Source: Novipirellula herctigrandis (GTDB lineage Bacteria; Planctomycetota; Planctomycetia; Pirellulales; Pirellulaceae). Taken from it: a stretch of DNA of 36,486 nucleotides. Position 1 is the first letter of the stretch. The number at the start of each line of letters is the position of its first letter. Shown here one piece after another: positions 17,368 to 26,896 of this stretch. The stretch spans positions 1,450,482 to 1,486,967 of the forward strand of contig SJPJ01000001.1 of NCBI GenBank assembly GCA_007859835.1, given 5' to 3'. The position numbers and the translations under genes are program-made. The notes beneath the pieces are model-generated. The model had not been told where the DNA came from, did no database searches, and saw only the letters and a list, made by a program, of their open reading frames with translations.

Positions 17368-17667
17368 CAGAGGTGGACAAGGAAGGTTTTAGGAGGGAGT
17401 TAGCGTGACAAACCCGGCGTCCGAGATCAAAGTTCAAGTCGATCAAAGGGACTCGACCCGGAGCCAAAGGGACTCGATCCGGAGCCAAAGGGACTCGATC
17501 CGGCGCGGACCGAATGAAAACAGTAGTCGGTCGAAAATGACGACGATACAGATGACGCTCGGCCAGCCGCAAAGTTGCTACACACGGTGGCATTACAAAA
17601 ACCGATTCAAGTTAGGTGGGGGGCATATTCGTTTCCTTCAAGGACCAAAGGACGTATTAGGGTGAAG
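17368..17667. other. Intergenic gap containing a tandem repeat
   Basis: 300 bp between two minus-strand genes. It contains the 21-bp repeat at 17447-17508. An 86-codon frame on the plus strand (17405-17665) is translated repeat with no other support. I see no convincing terminator hairpin or promoter. Confidence 0.5.
17447..17508 (+). repeat. 21-bp tandem repeat x3
   Basis: Three units of AGGGACTCGATCCGGAGCCAA (17447-17467, 17468-17488, 17489-17508), with one C/T difference in the first unit and a diverged end in the third. Intergenic, about 80 bp upstream of the GH2 start on the minus strand. Confidence 0.8.
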
Positions 17668-20600
17668 TTACGGTGATGACGAACTAGGTTCGATGGTGAC
17701 CGCCATTACCACCGGTGCCGATTGATCGGTACCTTTGATGAAATCGATTGTCTCGATTTTCTCACTTCGTTTCGGTTCAATCTTCAAATAGCGAAGTTGT
17801 TGACCCTGAGGAAAACCAAAAGCAAATTCGCTCTCAGGAACATCATTGCGACGCACGTAATCGGCGAAGTGGACACCATTGAGCAATTCATGATCTTCGG
17901 ATCTTCCGTCGGCATAGCGAAAGCGGACAATCATTGAAACGGTCGGTTCGGTATCGAAGGGATATCCCCAACCGGCGACTCCACTAAGCAGATGAATGGC
18001 CTTTGCCCCCGCATTGCACGGCAACGAAACTTCCTTTGGCATCCGTGAAGCTAAAGGGCCGTTGGGGCTATGCAACAAGATCAAATTTGGACGTGATTCG
18101 CCATGTGGGTCGGCCAATTGAAACGGAACGCCGTTGAATTGCTTGGGTCCCCAATCCGGGAACACAAACCGATCCGGACCATCGTCATGAAACAACCCTT
18201 TGGTGCTGATGGCGTTCGCGTAACGGCCGATTGAAATCGGAACGTACCGGCTCTTGAATGTCAGAAATTCCAACAAATCGGTCATGCCATCCACACTGAT
18301 CGACCCTTCATAACCTTCGGGCATCAAGGACTTGGGTGACATGACCCATTCCTCAATTCCTTCTCGTAGCACATTTTGCTTCACTCCCGCCGAATCGACT
18401 AATTCAATCGCCGTCTTCGATTCTGATTGAAGCATCCCCGTTAAGACCATGCCATCGTCCGTCAAAACCGTGTAAGTCCGAAAATTACCCTCCACCGTTC
18501 GACTGGGATCAAGGATATGAATTAACAATTCACTCTTTGGACTAAGGGCCATCCCAGTCAGATCGGGGCCGATCCGGACGCCCAATTCGCCGTGCACATG
18601 GCATTTGGCGCATTCATCCATAAAGACTCGTTGACCTTTCATTCGGTCGCCGGAATGTTGCGTGGACATCTGGTATCGATCAAGGACGATCTTGCGGTCA
18701 TAAGTTGGCAACGTCCCTTCTAAATTCAACAGACGCTCAGCCAACTGCCGAATGGTTTCGTCGGGATGCGCTATCAAAGCCTGTTGTTGCTCAAGCGTTA
18801 GTGTGTCAAGCAAAATGTCACCCTCTATTGCGGCACGCAGCATGACCATCGTTAACGGAGGACGTTTAAGCATCAAAGAAAACGCAGCCTGTTTGACCGA
18901 TGGAGTCAACGCTCCGAGCCGTCCGATGAGTTCGTCACCAAGCCCATCCCAACGACATCCTTCCAAAGCATTGATCAAGCCGATGGCGACGGATGGCGAG
19001 GTGCGTGGCGTGACTTCGTCGAGCAGACTGACGACGACTTCGCGATCGCTGCTAACAAAATCAATGGCTTTCACGGCAGCGGCAATACGCTGCTCATCGG
19101 GCATCGTCTGATCATGAACCGTGCGGAGCATACCGTCGATCAATTCTTGCCCATAGCGTGAAAACTTATTACTGCCCCATCCAGTGGCAAGTTTGATCAG
19201 CCCGCCTCTTGAACCGGCAGGGATACGATCAAGAATCGATAGCAACTTAACATCGGTCATGACGTCAAGTTTGACAGCAGACTCGTGACCCGATGCCGCC
19301 AAAAAACCGTCGATGACCGCACTCAAGATCGGCGGATCCACAGCATTCAAATTCGCTAACAACAGGGCTTGGTCGTTTGCGTCATCACCGTGAGCATGAT
19401 GCTCGGCAACACGACGGATGATTTCCAAGGCGGCCTCAGGCAACTTCGTTTGATTCGCCAAGGAACGCAAAACCGAGCTACTATATTGTGCCGCTGCACT
19501 GGTTAATGCATCGGGAATCCAGCGGTCCGTCATATCCGTATGACTTAGCATCATGCCCATTAGCTCCTCACCGGCCCGATCTCTTGCCATTCGCCCATCG
19601 GCCGCCTTGGTCGCTTCACTGGAGGCCAAATCCGACAATGCCAACAATGCGGCCAAACGCACGACGCGATTGGGATCCCTTAGTAAATTACTGTTGAAGA
19701 TCTCAGCGACCGACTGCGTGCGCGTTGGCAACACCTGTGCTGCGACACGGCGAACACCCGCCGACGGATGCTTGAGCGCCCGGTAAACCGCACGATTTGA
19801 TGCGTCATGCGAACCATCAAGAAGCCCCAAGCCGTGAAGTGTCCACAGTGCATGAATGGCACCTACGTTCAACCCAATGGCATCGGTAGTATGATTGTCA
19901 ACTAAATCGATCAACGAATCGGTAATGTCCCGCACGCCTCGCTCGACAAGCAAACGTTGGGCATGTTTGCGAACAAGCATGGTTGGATGAGCGAGTGAGG
20001 CAACCCGCTGCTTGACCGTTGCACGCTCCAAATCCGGCACTTTTGAGGAATCATTTATTCGATTAGGAGCGTGTAATGGATCAGCAACCACACGATAAAT
20101 CCGTGCCAATTCCTTATCACGCAGAGTCGTTTCGTAAGCGCGTCCCTTACCCTCCTCGAAACCCTCGGCGGCCCGATTATGTTGCAGAATGTAGTTGTAC
20201 CAATCAATGACCCAAACTTGGCCATCTGGACCAACTTCGGCCATTGTCGGCGAAGTCCATTCATCGTCACTCGCAAGCAAGTTAAACGGATTCGTGGAAC
20301 GAAAATCGCTACCACGCTGTTTCAAAACAAACGCGCCGGACAAGTGCCCGGTGGGACCATTGACAAATGCAACACGATTCCAGTACTCCTCGGGGTACGC
20401 GCGAGCCGTATATAACGCATGCCCCGTTGCGGACGTGTAACCGCCTTGCCAATCCACCTGACGAACTTTGTCCGTAATTGGGGAAAAGTCACTCGTGTCG
20501 GCAATCGAAGACAATGTGAGCGAGGGCATCCAACCGCGGACCCGTTCGTAATACCGATTGGCAATCGGCATGTAGACGCTCGGGTTTCCATTGGCCGTCG

Positions 20601-22137
20601 AACCAAAGACAAGCCCTTCTTCGCTAAACCCCAATCCCCATGTGTTGTTGTTGGTTGACCGAATAAATTCAATCTCCGATCCATCCGGGCGCATCCGAAA
20701 GAACCCCATGCGGAACGATTCTTGCGGCTCACCGTTGGCGATCGGCTGCGAGTAGTTGTAACCCTGCGTACCCCAAATCCAATTATCGTGGCCATACTGA
20801 AAGTTACTCACCCCCGCATGGGTATCTTCCATGTTCCAATTCGAAACTAGCACGCTGCGAACATCGGCACGTCCGTCTCCGTTAGTATCCTGTAAAAACA
20901 GCGTTTGCGTGCCGTTTTGCACGATTGCCCCGCCACGCGAAAATGCGATAGCACTTGGAATGCTTAGATTGTCGGCAAACAGCGTAAACTTATCCGCCCG
21001 GCCATCCTTATCGGTGTCCTCGCAAATACGAATCCGGTCATTACCGAAACCATCTTCGTGAAGCTCATTGGGATAGTCCTCGGTTTCAGCAACCCACAAT
21101 CGCCCCGATGCGTCCCATGCCATGCAAATGGGTTTGCCATGAAGATCGGGCTCCGAGGCAAACAATTCGACGTGAAATCCCTTTGGAACAACAAGATGCT
21201 TGATCGATTCTTCGGCGGGCAAAGCCTGTTGCATCGTGCTTTGCCTTTCGTCCAACGACGCAAATTCCGATGCCGAGTTGTAGACGGGAAGTTCACGTCC
21301 GACATCCACGTATTCAAACGGTTTCAAATCATTCGCCAACGAGTTCATTTCCGGAATCGGAAAAGGAGCGTCGGCGACGTAGACCCCCGCATCCTGAGGG
21401 TCTTCACCAGCAGCCCACCGGATGCCCCGCTCAACCAAGTTTTGAAATCCCGGATGAGTCCATGTTCGTTGATCGTGTCCCGACGCGGTATAAAAAACGC
21501 GACCCTTTCCGTGTGTACGAATCCAGGTCCATGGTTCGCGTCCTTCCTGGTCAACGCGGTACTCCAAAATCGTCCGATTCTTTTCGTTGAATTGATCATG
21601 CACATAGGTCTCGTCCCAACTTTCGAAACCTGCGTAACCTTTCATCACTTCGTGATCGGGTTTGTCGATCAGCGCACGAAATACACCTGAATCATGCCGC
21701 ACGAATTCCGCTCCGACTAACGCACCAAACGGAGGCGCATTGCGGAAGCAAGCACTAGCACAATGCAGCGGGACAAACCCACCACCGCCGGCGACGTAAC
21801 CCAACAACGCACTAAGTTGATCAGGGGAAATTTCGTCGATGTCCGCGTAGAGCAAAAACACATCGTATTGGGCGAGTGTGCCGGGATTCAAATCCGCAAC
21901 ACGTTCGGTATAAGTCAGTTCGATCCCCCGGCCTGAAAGCACAGAACGCAATTCGCCGAAGCGTGATTCAGGTTGATGGCTACGTCCGGGGTCCCCCAAA
22001 AACAGCACCTCCAACCCCTCAGCCATTACACACGAGAAGAAGCCACTGCTAGCACCAAACAACACAAAGGCCAATGCCCCAAAAACGAATTCTCGGAACA
22101 GCGATCGGATGCGACTCGCAATAGGGGTGGAATTCAT
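17668..22137 (-). CDS. ThuA + PVC-type dehydrogenase + HEAT + cytochrome c fusion
   Basis: About 1489 residues from the ATG at 22137; a GTG in frame lies just before it. A signal peptide (FREFVFGALAFVLFGASSGF) is followed by a ThuA/GATase-like domain (~40-265: LEVLFLGDPGRSHQ, GGGGFVPLHCASACFRN, RVFYTASGHDQRTW). Next is a PVC-type membrane-bound dehydrogenase propeller (~320-690: GFHVELFASEPDL, MAWDASGRLWVAETEDYPNE, DTDKDGRADKFTLFADNL). Alpha-helical HEAT-like repeats follow (~720-1100), then a single haem-c domain with CAKCH at about 1177-1181 and the IGPDLTGMA and HILDPSRTVEGNF motifs. A galactose-binding-like tail ends the protein. Planctomycetes carry many such fusions; sugar dehydrogenation or epimer handling is plausible, with electrons leaving through the haem. 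Divergent from the XylR-type regulator. Confidence 0.87.
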   Translation of the reverse strand: MNSTPIASRIRSLFREFVFGALAFVLFGASSGFFSCVMAEGLEVLFLGDPGRSHQPESRFGELRSVLSGRGIELTYTERVADLNPGTLAQYDVFLLYADIDEISPDQLSALLGYVAGGGGFVPLHCASACFRNAPPFGALVGAEFVRHDSGVFRALIDKPDHEVMKGYAGFESWDETYVHDQFNEKNRTILEYRVDQEGREPWTWIRTHGKGRVFYTASGHDQRTWTHPGFQNLVERGIRWAAGEDPQDAGVYVADAPFPIPEMNSLANDLKPFEYVDVGRELPVYNSASEFASLDERQSTMQQALPAEESIKHLVVPKGFHVELFASEPDLHGKPICMAWDASGRLWVAETEDYPNELHEDGFGNDRIRICEDTDKDGRADKFTLFADNLSIPSAIAFSRGGAIVQNGTQTLFLQDTNGDGRADVRSVLVSNWNMEDTHAGVSNFQYGHDNWIWGTQGYNYSQPIANGEPQESFRMGFFRMRPDGSEIEFIRSTNNNTWGLGFSEEGLVFGSTANGNPSVYMPIANRYYERVRGWMPSLTLSSIADTSDFSPITDKVRQVDWQGGYTSATGHALYTARAYPEEYWNRVAFVNGPTGHLSGAFVLKQRGSDFRSTNPFNLLASDDEWTSPTMAEVGPDGQVWVIDWYNYILQHNRAAEGFEEGKGRAYETTLRDKELARIYRVVADPLHAPNRINDSSKVPDLERATVKQRVASLAHPTMLVRKHAQRLLVERGVRDITDSLIDLVDNHTTDAIGLNVGAIHALWTLHGLGLLDGSHDASNRAVYRALKHPSAGVRRVAAQVLPTRTQSVAEIFNSNLLRDPNRVVRLAALLALSDLASSEATKAADGRMARDRAGEELMGMMLSHTDMTDRWIPDALTSAAAQYSSSVLRSLANQTKLPEAALEIIRRVAEHHAHGDDANDQALLLANLNAVDPPILSAVIDGFLAASGHESAVKLDVMTDVKLLSILDRIPAGSRGGLIKLATGWGSNKFSRYGQELIDGMLRTVHDQTMPDEQRIAAAVKAIDFVSSDREVVVSLLDEVTPRTSPSVAIGLINALEGCRWDGLGDELIGRLGALTPSVKQAAFSLMLKRPPLTMVMLRAAIEGDILLDTLTLEQQQALIAHPDETIRQLAERLLNLEGTLPTYDRKIVLDRYQMSTQHSGDRMKGQRVFMDECAKCHVHGELGVRIGPDLTGMALSPKSELLIHILDPSRTVEGNFRTYTVLTDDGMVLTGMLQSESKTAIELVDSAGVKQNVLREGIEEWVMSPKSLMPEGYEGSISVDGMTDLLEFLTFKSRYVPISIGRYANAISTKGLFHDDGPDRFVFPDWGPKQFNGVPFQLADPHGESRPNLILLHSPNGPLASRMPKEVSLPCNAGAKAIHLLSGVAGWGYPFDTEPTVSMIVRFRYADGRSEDHELLNGVHFADYVRRNDVPESEFAFGFPQGQQLRYLKIEPKRSEKIETIDFIKGTDQSAPVVMAVTIEPSSSSP

Positions 22138-22309
22138 CACGGGGTCTTAGTTATCGAGCGGGGATCGATACCCACACTCGGGAGCCATGTCTAAGAGAAC
22201 AGCACACGAACAAATCACCCACACCCCCCCTAAAGGGGTTGCACCGGCAAAAAAAATAGCCCATTCTACTGCTCAAAATAATAGCTTTAGAGCATTGTCC
22301 CACTGCGCC

Positions 22310-22322
22310 GTTTTGGCAAAAC
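22310..22322. promoter_or_regulatory. Perfect 13-bp palindrome, candidate operator
   Basis: GTTTTG-G-CAAAAC, two 6-bp arms around one base. It is symmetrical, AT-rich in the arms, and located between the divergent regulator and its probable target. This layout resembles a dimer operator. No factor can be named from sequence alone. Confidence 0.4.
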
Positions 22323-22346
22323 ACCAGACATTCACAGGGAAACTCG

Positions 22347-22381
22347 TCTGAAGCGAGGTTAGCAAGTATAGATCTGAAGCG
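22347..22381 (+). promoter_or_regulatory. Direct repeat TCTGAAGCG x2, candidate AraC/XylR-type site
   Basis: TCTGAAGCG occurs at 22347-22355 and again at 22373-22381, 26 bp start to start, about 100-140 bp upstream of the regulator ATG. AraC-family proteins, including E. coli XylR, bind direct repeats about two helix turns apart, so this suits the regulator encoded next to it. Two exact 9-mers in this short region are suggestive, not proof. Confidence 0.42.
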
Positions 22382-22483
22382 TCTGGCGATAATGGAAAAA
22401 AGCGCATTAAAGATTCGATTTTACGTTACACTGACGGACTGACCTTTCGGCCCCCCGTTCTCAACATCTCTTTTCAGTCCGCT

Positions 22484-23635
22484 ATGCCACCATCCGCCAA
22501 GTCTGTTGCCCTACTCATCGAAACGTCCAATGCGTATACGCGAGGCATGCTTCGGGGCATCGCTTCCTACATGCACGAAAACGAGCTTTGGAAAATTACG
22601 CTGCCTGAGCAAGAACGCGGTGCAGGTCCACCGCCTTGGCTGAGTGCTTGGCAAGGCGATGGAGTCATTGCCCGAATCGAGAACAAAGAACTTGCCAACA
22701 TACTCAAACGCAAGAACATACCGATTGTGGATGTCAGCGCGGCACGAATACTGCCCGATGTTCCTTGGGTAGAAATTGACGAAATGGGGATCGGCCAAGC
22801 GGCGTTTGAACACTTTCGCGAACGAGGCTTTGAACGATTCGCTTTCTGTGGTGAACCGATCTACGACTGGTCGAGACTGAGACAAGAAGGGTTCACCCAC
22901 TTTGTTGAGAAGGCAGGCTTTCCGCTTGAAATCTTCAACGATTCCCCGCGTCCGGGCCAACGCGATTCCGTGAACCAAGCAAGAAAGCGTCTTGAAGCCT
23001 GGATCCAAACGCTCCCCCAACGCACTGCGCTGCTTGCCTGTTATGACGTGAAGGCCCAACAAATCCTGGAAGCCTGTCGCCATTTAGGCATCAAGGTGCC
23101 CGAGCAAATCACGTTGCTAGGCGTCGATAACGATGAAGTGCTTTGTGATCTTTCGACGCCACCGCTATCGAGCGTCATTCCTGCGGCCAAACGCATCGGT
23201 TTCGAAGCAGCCCGACTTCTCGATACGATGATGAACGGCGGCGAAGTCGAAGAACTTTGTCATCTTATCGGACCACTGGGTGTTGAAACGCGTCAATCGA
23301 CTGACATCCTTGCAGTGAAAGACGAAGACGTCGCAAATGCACTGCGTTTCATTCGGGACCACCATTGCGATGGAATCAATGTGGAAGACGTTCTCAAAGT
23401 GGTACCGCTATCCCGCCGGACACTTGAATCTCGTTTTCGGGCATGTGTGGGGCGAACGATGTATCAAGAGATTATCCGAAGTCGGATCGATCGCATTTGC
23501 CAACTTCTTCGCAGCTCCGACTTGCCAATGCGAGAAATTGCGCTACGGACTGGGTTCCAGACCGAGGAATACATGAACGTGGCATTCCGTCGCGCCAAAG
23601 GCATGCCGCCTGGGAAATTCCGCAAGCAACGCTAG
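22484..23635 (+). CDS. XylR-type transcriptional regulator (LacI-like sensor, AraC HTH)
   Basis: A 383-residue cytosolic regulator, close in size and layout to E. coli XylR. Residues ~5-275 form a periplasmic-binding-protein-like sugar sensor: SVALLIETSNAYTRGMLRGIASYM at the start, FERFAFCGEPIYDWSRLRQEGF in the middle, and ITLLGVDNDEVLCDLSTPPLSSV before the last helices. Residues ~300-383 form an AraC-type double helix-turn-helix (VVPLSRRTLESRFRACVG, then LPMREIALRTGFQTEEYMNVAFRRAKGMPPGKFRKQ). There is no separate LacI-type N-terminal HTH, as expected for this subfamily. It is divergent from the ThuA/PVC gene and likely controls it, and perhaps the whole island, in response to a sugar. I give no gene symbol because many paralogues exist in Planctomycetes. 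Confidence 0.9.
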   Translation: MPPSAKSVALLIETSNAYTRGMLRGIASYMHENELWKITLPEQERGAGPPPWLSAWQGDGVIARIENKELANILKRKNIPIVDVSAARILPDVPWVEIDEMGIGQAAFEHFRERGFERFAFCGEPIYDWSRLRQEGFTHFVEKAGFPLEIFNDSPRPGQRDSVNQARKRLEAWIQTLPQRTALLACYDVKAQQILEACRHLGIKVPEQITLLGVDNDEVLCDLSTPPLSSVIPAAKRIGFEAARLLDTMMNGGEVEELCHLIGPLGVETRQSTDILAVKDEDVANALRFIRDHHCDGINVEDVLKVVPLSRRTLESRFRACVGRTMYQEIIRSRIDRICQLLRSSDLPMREIALRTGFQTEEYMNVAFRRAKGMPPGKFRKQR

Positions 23636-23827
23636 ACGCGGTCCGGCAATTTCAGAATGCCCCACAATTGCAGATTCGATTGTCTTTCCTATTCTTTTTG
23701 ATAAAGTGCATATCCAATCGATAGCGTCAACGGCTTCGATCCCATTTTGGATTGAATCAAATAGGCAAGACTTTAGGATTTGAAGTTGAACAAAGGGCAC
23801 ACCCATGTGAGCGATGACGCGGTCGGA

Positions 23828-26800
23828 ATGCGAGGCTTCGATGCATTCGCAAGGACCTTATTATCCTTGTTTTTGCTCCTACATTTGACCGGGTGCTCCG
23901 ATTCGCCCCCCCCGCCGGCAACGGTTCAGACGCCGAGCAAGAATTCGTCTCCCAACAAGCTCGAACCACAGTTGGAAAGCGCCCCGGCGACGCAGACATC
24001 GAAAGAACGAATCGAACAAGCATTACAGGCGGCTTCCGACAACGATTGGCCTACTGCAAACCGAATTCTCCGCCAGCATTTACTGCTGGAACCTCAAGAC
24101 GCACGGCTTCACGAATTGCTCGCTGGCGTTGCCGCGCAGCAGAGAAAAACCGAATTAGCAATTGAGCTCTATCAAGGCGTTTTGGCGATCAACGACGATG
24201 CATCCATCGCCGTCCGTGAACGACTCGCTCAATTGATGATGGCCTCGGGGCGACCGTTTGAGACAATCGCGATTGGACAAGCATTGATTGATAAGCACCC
24301 GTCGGTGATTGAACCACGGTTTGCCTTGACGGGCCTTGCATCCATGTTGGGCCTCGAAAGCATTGCGATCGAACAACTCAAGTGGCTCGCACAACACAAT
24401 CACGGAGATCACGAAAGCTTGACCGTGTTGGCTCAACCGACACAGGTGGAACCCGATGGCGAATTGTGCCAGGAAGTCCTGAAGCGATACCCAAGCGATC
24501 AACGCGCTCAGTATGGATTGGCAAAACTAGACGCACTGAAAATGAAATGGCGGGAAGTCGCTGAGCGATTAGAACCCGTCATTGAGCTTCACCCTCGGTT
24601 TGTGCCGGCGTATGTCTTGTATGGCCGAGCATTGATTGAATTGGGCAAAACAGATTCGCTTGATGATTGGCGTCGTAAGGAGCCCGATGAAGCCCGGATG
24701 TCATCTGAGTATTGGGTGGTCGCTGGATTGTGGGCAGCAGGACAAAATGACCACCAAAGCGCCGCGAGAGCCTTTTGCGAGGCGGCAGTCAGAGAGGATG
24801 CGAACCACTCGGAGACGTTGACCTACTTGATCGCGTCACTTCGCCAAATCGGTCATGATGCAGAAGCCGAATTGGTCTCGGCACATAATGCAAAGCTCGC
24901 CGCGCTTCACGACGCGACCAAAACACTTTACGAACGAGAAACGCGATCGCAAAAGGTCGCAATGCAAGTTGCTGACATCATGGGACAACTAGGGCGTTCA
25001 TGGGAAGCAGAAGCCTGGGCAAGATTCTCGCTCACATTGCCCGATGAGCATGTATCCAACGCACAAAAACGATACCTTGCCATTCGTGACCAACTTTCGC
25101 CCGACACACCTTGGAATGCTTCGCCGATCATTCCTGAGCTTCAGCGTCAGATAGCCGAATTGCCCGCAGTCGCGTGGACCAAGAAAAGCACGTCATCGGG
25201 CCCCCGCATCACGCGAAGCAATGCAAAGCTCCGTTTTTCGGATTCTGCCCAACAGTTGGGACTAAAACACACGACCTCGCTAGCACCAGAAACGACCAAA
25301 CAAGGACATTGGATTTTCCAAAGCAATGGCGGTGGGGCGGCAGTGATCGACTTTGACTTAGATGGTTGGCCTGACTTAGCGATGGCGGACCTGAACGGAC
25401 ACCCCATGAAAGACGATTCCGACACGGACCGCCTTTTTCGCAACATCGCAGGATCATTCTTGGATGTCACGCGACTCACATCAATTAACGACAATGGGTT
25501 CACACAAGGAATCACCGCTGGCGACTATAACGACGACGGATTTCCCGATCTGATGATCGGCAACATCGGGCGCAATCGGATGTTTCGCAATAACGGCGAC
25601 GGCACGTTTGAGGATGTGACAGAACAGGTTGGTTTGATCGGAGAACGCTGGACAACGTCCTTAGTGATCGCCGATTTCAATGCAGACGGCCATGCGGATC
25701 TGTTTGAAACCAACTATTGTGGCGGCAAGCGTCCCTTTGAAAAGGAATGCCGAAGTCGCAGCACGGGCCAATTGGTTGCCTGCACACCGATGGATTTCGA
25801 AGCCGAACCCGATCGCGTTTGGGCAGGACGAGGCGATGGAAGGTTCGCGGACGTCACCGACGATTGGATGACGCTGAGCAGCCCTGGACGAGGCCTCGGG
25901 CTGGTCGTCGGCAAACTTGACGAGTCGCCGGGGCTAGACGTTTATGTCGCAAACGACATGTCCGCAAACCATTTGTGGTCGCCCACAGGAGCCGGCAAGC
26001 AAACGTCCGACGAACTAATGCGCTTGAACGAAACTGCGACCGCACGAGGCGTCGCGGTTAGCGGACAATCATTGTCCCAAGCATCCATGGGAATCGCGGT
26101 CGGCGACCCCGACTCCGACGGCGACTTAGATTTGTTTGTTACTCATTTCGCCGAAGACCACAACACCTACTATGAACAAGTCAGCCGCGGGTTGTGGGTT
26201 GACCATTCGTATCGCGTTGGGCTGTCAGAACCATCGATTATGATGCTGGCGTTCGGAACCCAATGGGCTGACTTTGACAACGATGGCGTGGCGGAACTGA
26301 TCGTCGCCAACGGGCACGTTAGCGATCTCGACCGAGAAGACGTTGCCTATCGAATGCCGCCACAATTGTTCCAACAAACCAGTGAATCAAAATGGGAAGA
26401 AATGCCAGCCAAGGAGCTAGGCGACTATTTCACCAGCAACCACTTAGGACGTGCACTGCTTACCTTGGATGCCAATCGGGACGGCTTGAATGATGTTGCA
26501 ATCACCCACCTTTACGAACCGGTATCGCTGCTGATCAACCAATCAACATCGGGTTCTAAGATGCAGCCTGTAGGGCGTTCGGTAGGCCTTGTCCTTGTCG
26601 CTTCAAAAAGTCAGCGAGACGCAATTGGAGCGGAAGTACGTGCCACAGCCGGAAACCGAACAAGCTATGCTCAATTGACGGCGGGCGACGGTTACCTTAG
26701 CTCGAACCAACGCCGAATTCCGATTGGAATGGGTACGGAACCCGAGCTTCAATCCGTGACAATCGATTGGCCCTCAGGCGGCCAACAAACGTTCAAATCG

Positions 26801-26890
26801 CTGCTGGCAGGCCATGACTATTTGATTGCCGAGGGGGACGCCGAGCCCTTTGAATTGTTTCAACATCTGGCTGGTGAATCCGTGAAGTGA
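23828..26890 (+). CDS. TPR / FG-GAP / ASPIC-UnbV lipoprotein (CRTAC1-like)
   Basis: A protein of 1020 residues from the ATG at 23828; a TTG at 23780 in frame is less likely because it shifts the signal inward. ARTLLSLFLLLHLTGC is a lipoprotein signal with Cys23. Residues ~60-430 are TPR-like helical repeats (ANRILRQHLLLEPQDARLHELL, ELAIELYQGVLAINDDASIA). Then come FG-GAP calcium loops (DFDLDGWPDLAMADL, DYNDDGFPDLMIG, DFNADGHADLFET, DPDSDGDLDLFVTHF, DFDNDGVAELIVA) and an ASPIC/UnbV domain at the end (IGAEVRATAGNRTSYAQL and VTIDWPSGGQQTF). Such CRTAC1-like proteins are enriched in Planctomycetes and have no firm function. A surface-binding scaffold is plausible. It lies 192 bp downstream of the regulator and may be a separate unit. 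Confidence 0.88.
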   Translation: MRGFDAFARTLLSLFLLLHLTGCSDSPPPPATVQTPSKNSSPNKLEPQLESAPATQTSKERIEQALQAASDNDWPTANRILRQHLLLEPQDARLHELLAGVAAQQRKTELAIELYQGVLAINDDASIAVRERLAQLMMASGRPFETIAIGQALIDKHPSVIEPRFALTGLASMLGLESIAIEQLKWLAQHNHGDHESLTVLAQPTQVEPDGELCQEVLKRYPSDQRAQYGLAKLDALKMKWREVAERLEPVIELHPRFVPAYVLYGRALIELGKTDSLDDWRRKEPDEARMSSEYWVVAGLWAAGQNDHQSAARAFCEAAVREDANHSETLTYLIASLRQIGHDAEAELVSAHNAKLAALHDATKTLYERETRSQKVAMQVADIMGQLGRSWEAEAWARFSLTLPDEHVSNAQKRYLAIRDQLSPDTPWNASPIIPELQRQIAELPAVAWTKKSTSSGPRITRSNAKLRFSDSAQQLGLKHTTSLAPETTKQGHWIFQSNGGGAAVIDFDLDGWPDLAMADLNGHPMKDDSDTDRLFRNIAGSFLDVTRLTSINDNGFTQGITAGDYNDDGFPDLMIGNIGRNRMFRNNGDGTFEDVTEQVGLIGERWTTSLVIADFNADGHADLFETNYCGGKRPFEKECRSRSTGQLVACTPMDFEAEPDRVWAGRGDGRFADVTDDWMTLSSPGRGLGLVVGKLDESPGLDVYVANDMSANHLWSPTGAGKQTSDELMRLNETATARGVAVSGQSLSQASMGIAVGDPDSDGDLDLFVTHFAEDHNTYYEQVSRGLWVDHSYRVGLSEPSIMMLAFGTQWADFDNDGVAELIVANGHVSDLDREDVAYRMPPQLFQQTSESKWEEMPAKELGDYFTSNHLGRALLTLDANRDGLNDVAITHLYEPVSLLINQSTSGSKMQPVGRSVGLVLVASKSQRDAIGAEVRATAGNRTSYAQLTAGDGYLSSNQRRIPIGMGTEPELQSVTIDWPSGGQQTFKSLLAGHDYLIAEGDAEPFELFQHLAGESVK

Positions 26891-26896
26891 CCGCTT

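Larger units (their letters stand above)
22138..22483. promoter_or_regulatory. Divergent control region between regulator and ThuA/PVC gene
   Basis: 346 bp without a gene. It contains a perfect palindrome (22310-22322), a nonamer direct repeat (22347-22381) and a possible leader hairpin CGGACTG (22435-22441) / CAGTCCG (22475-22481), the second arm just before the regulator ATG. This is where I would expect promoters for both neighbours. Confidence 0.5.

Noticed and set aside
17405-17665. 86-codon plus-strand ORF between GH2 and the ThuA/PVC gene
   Set aside because: Most of it is translated tandem repeat with no start signal; it is more simply read as noncoding.
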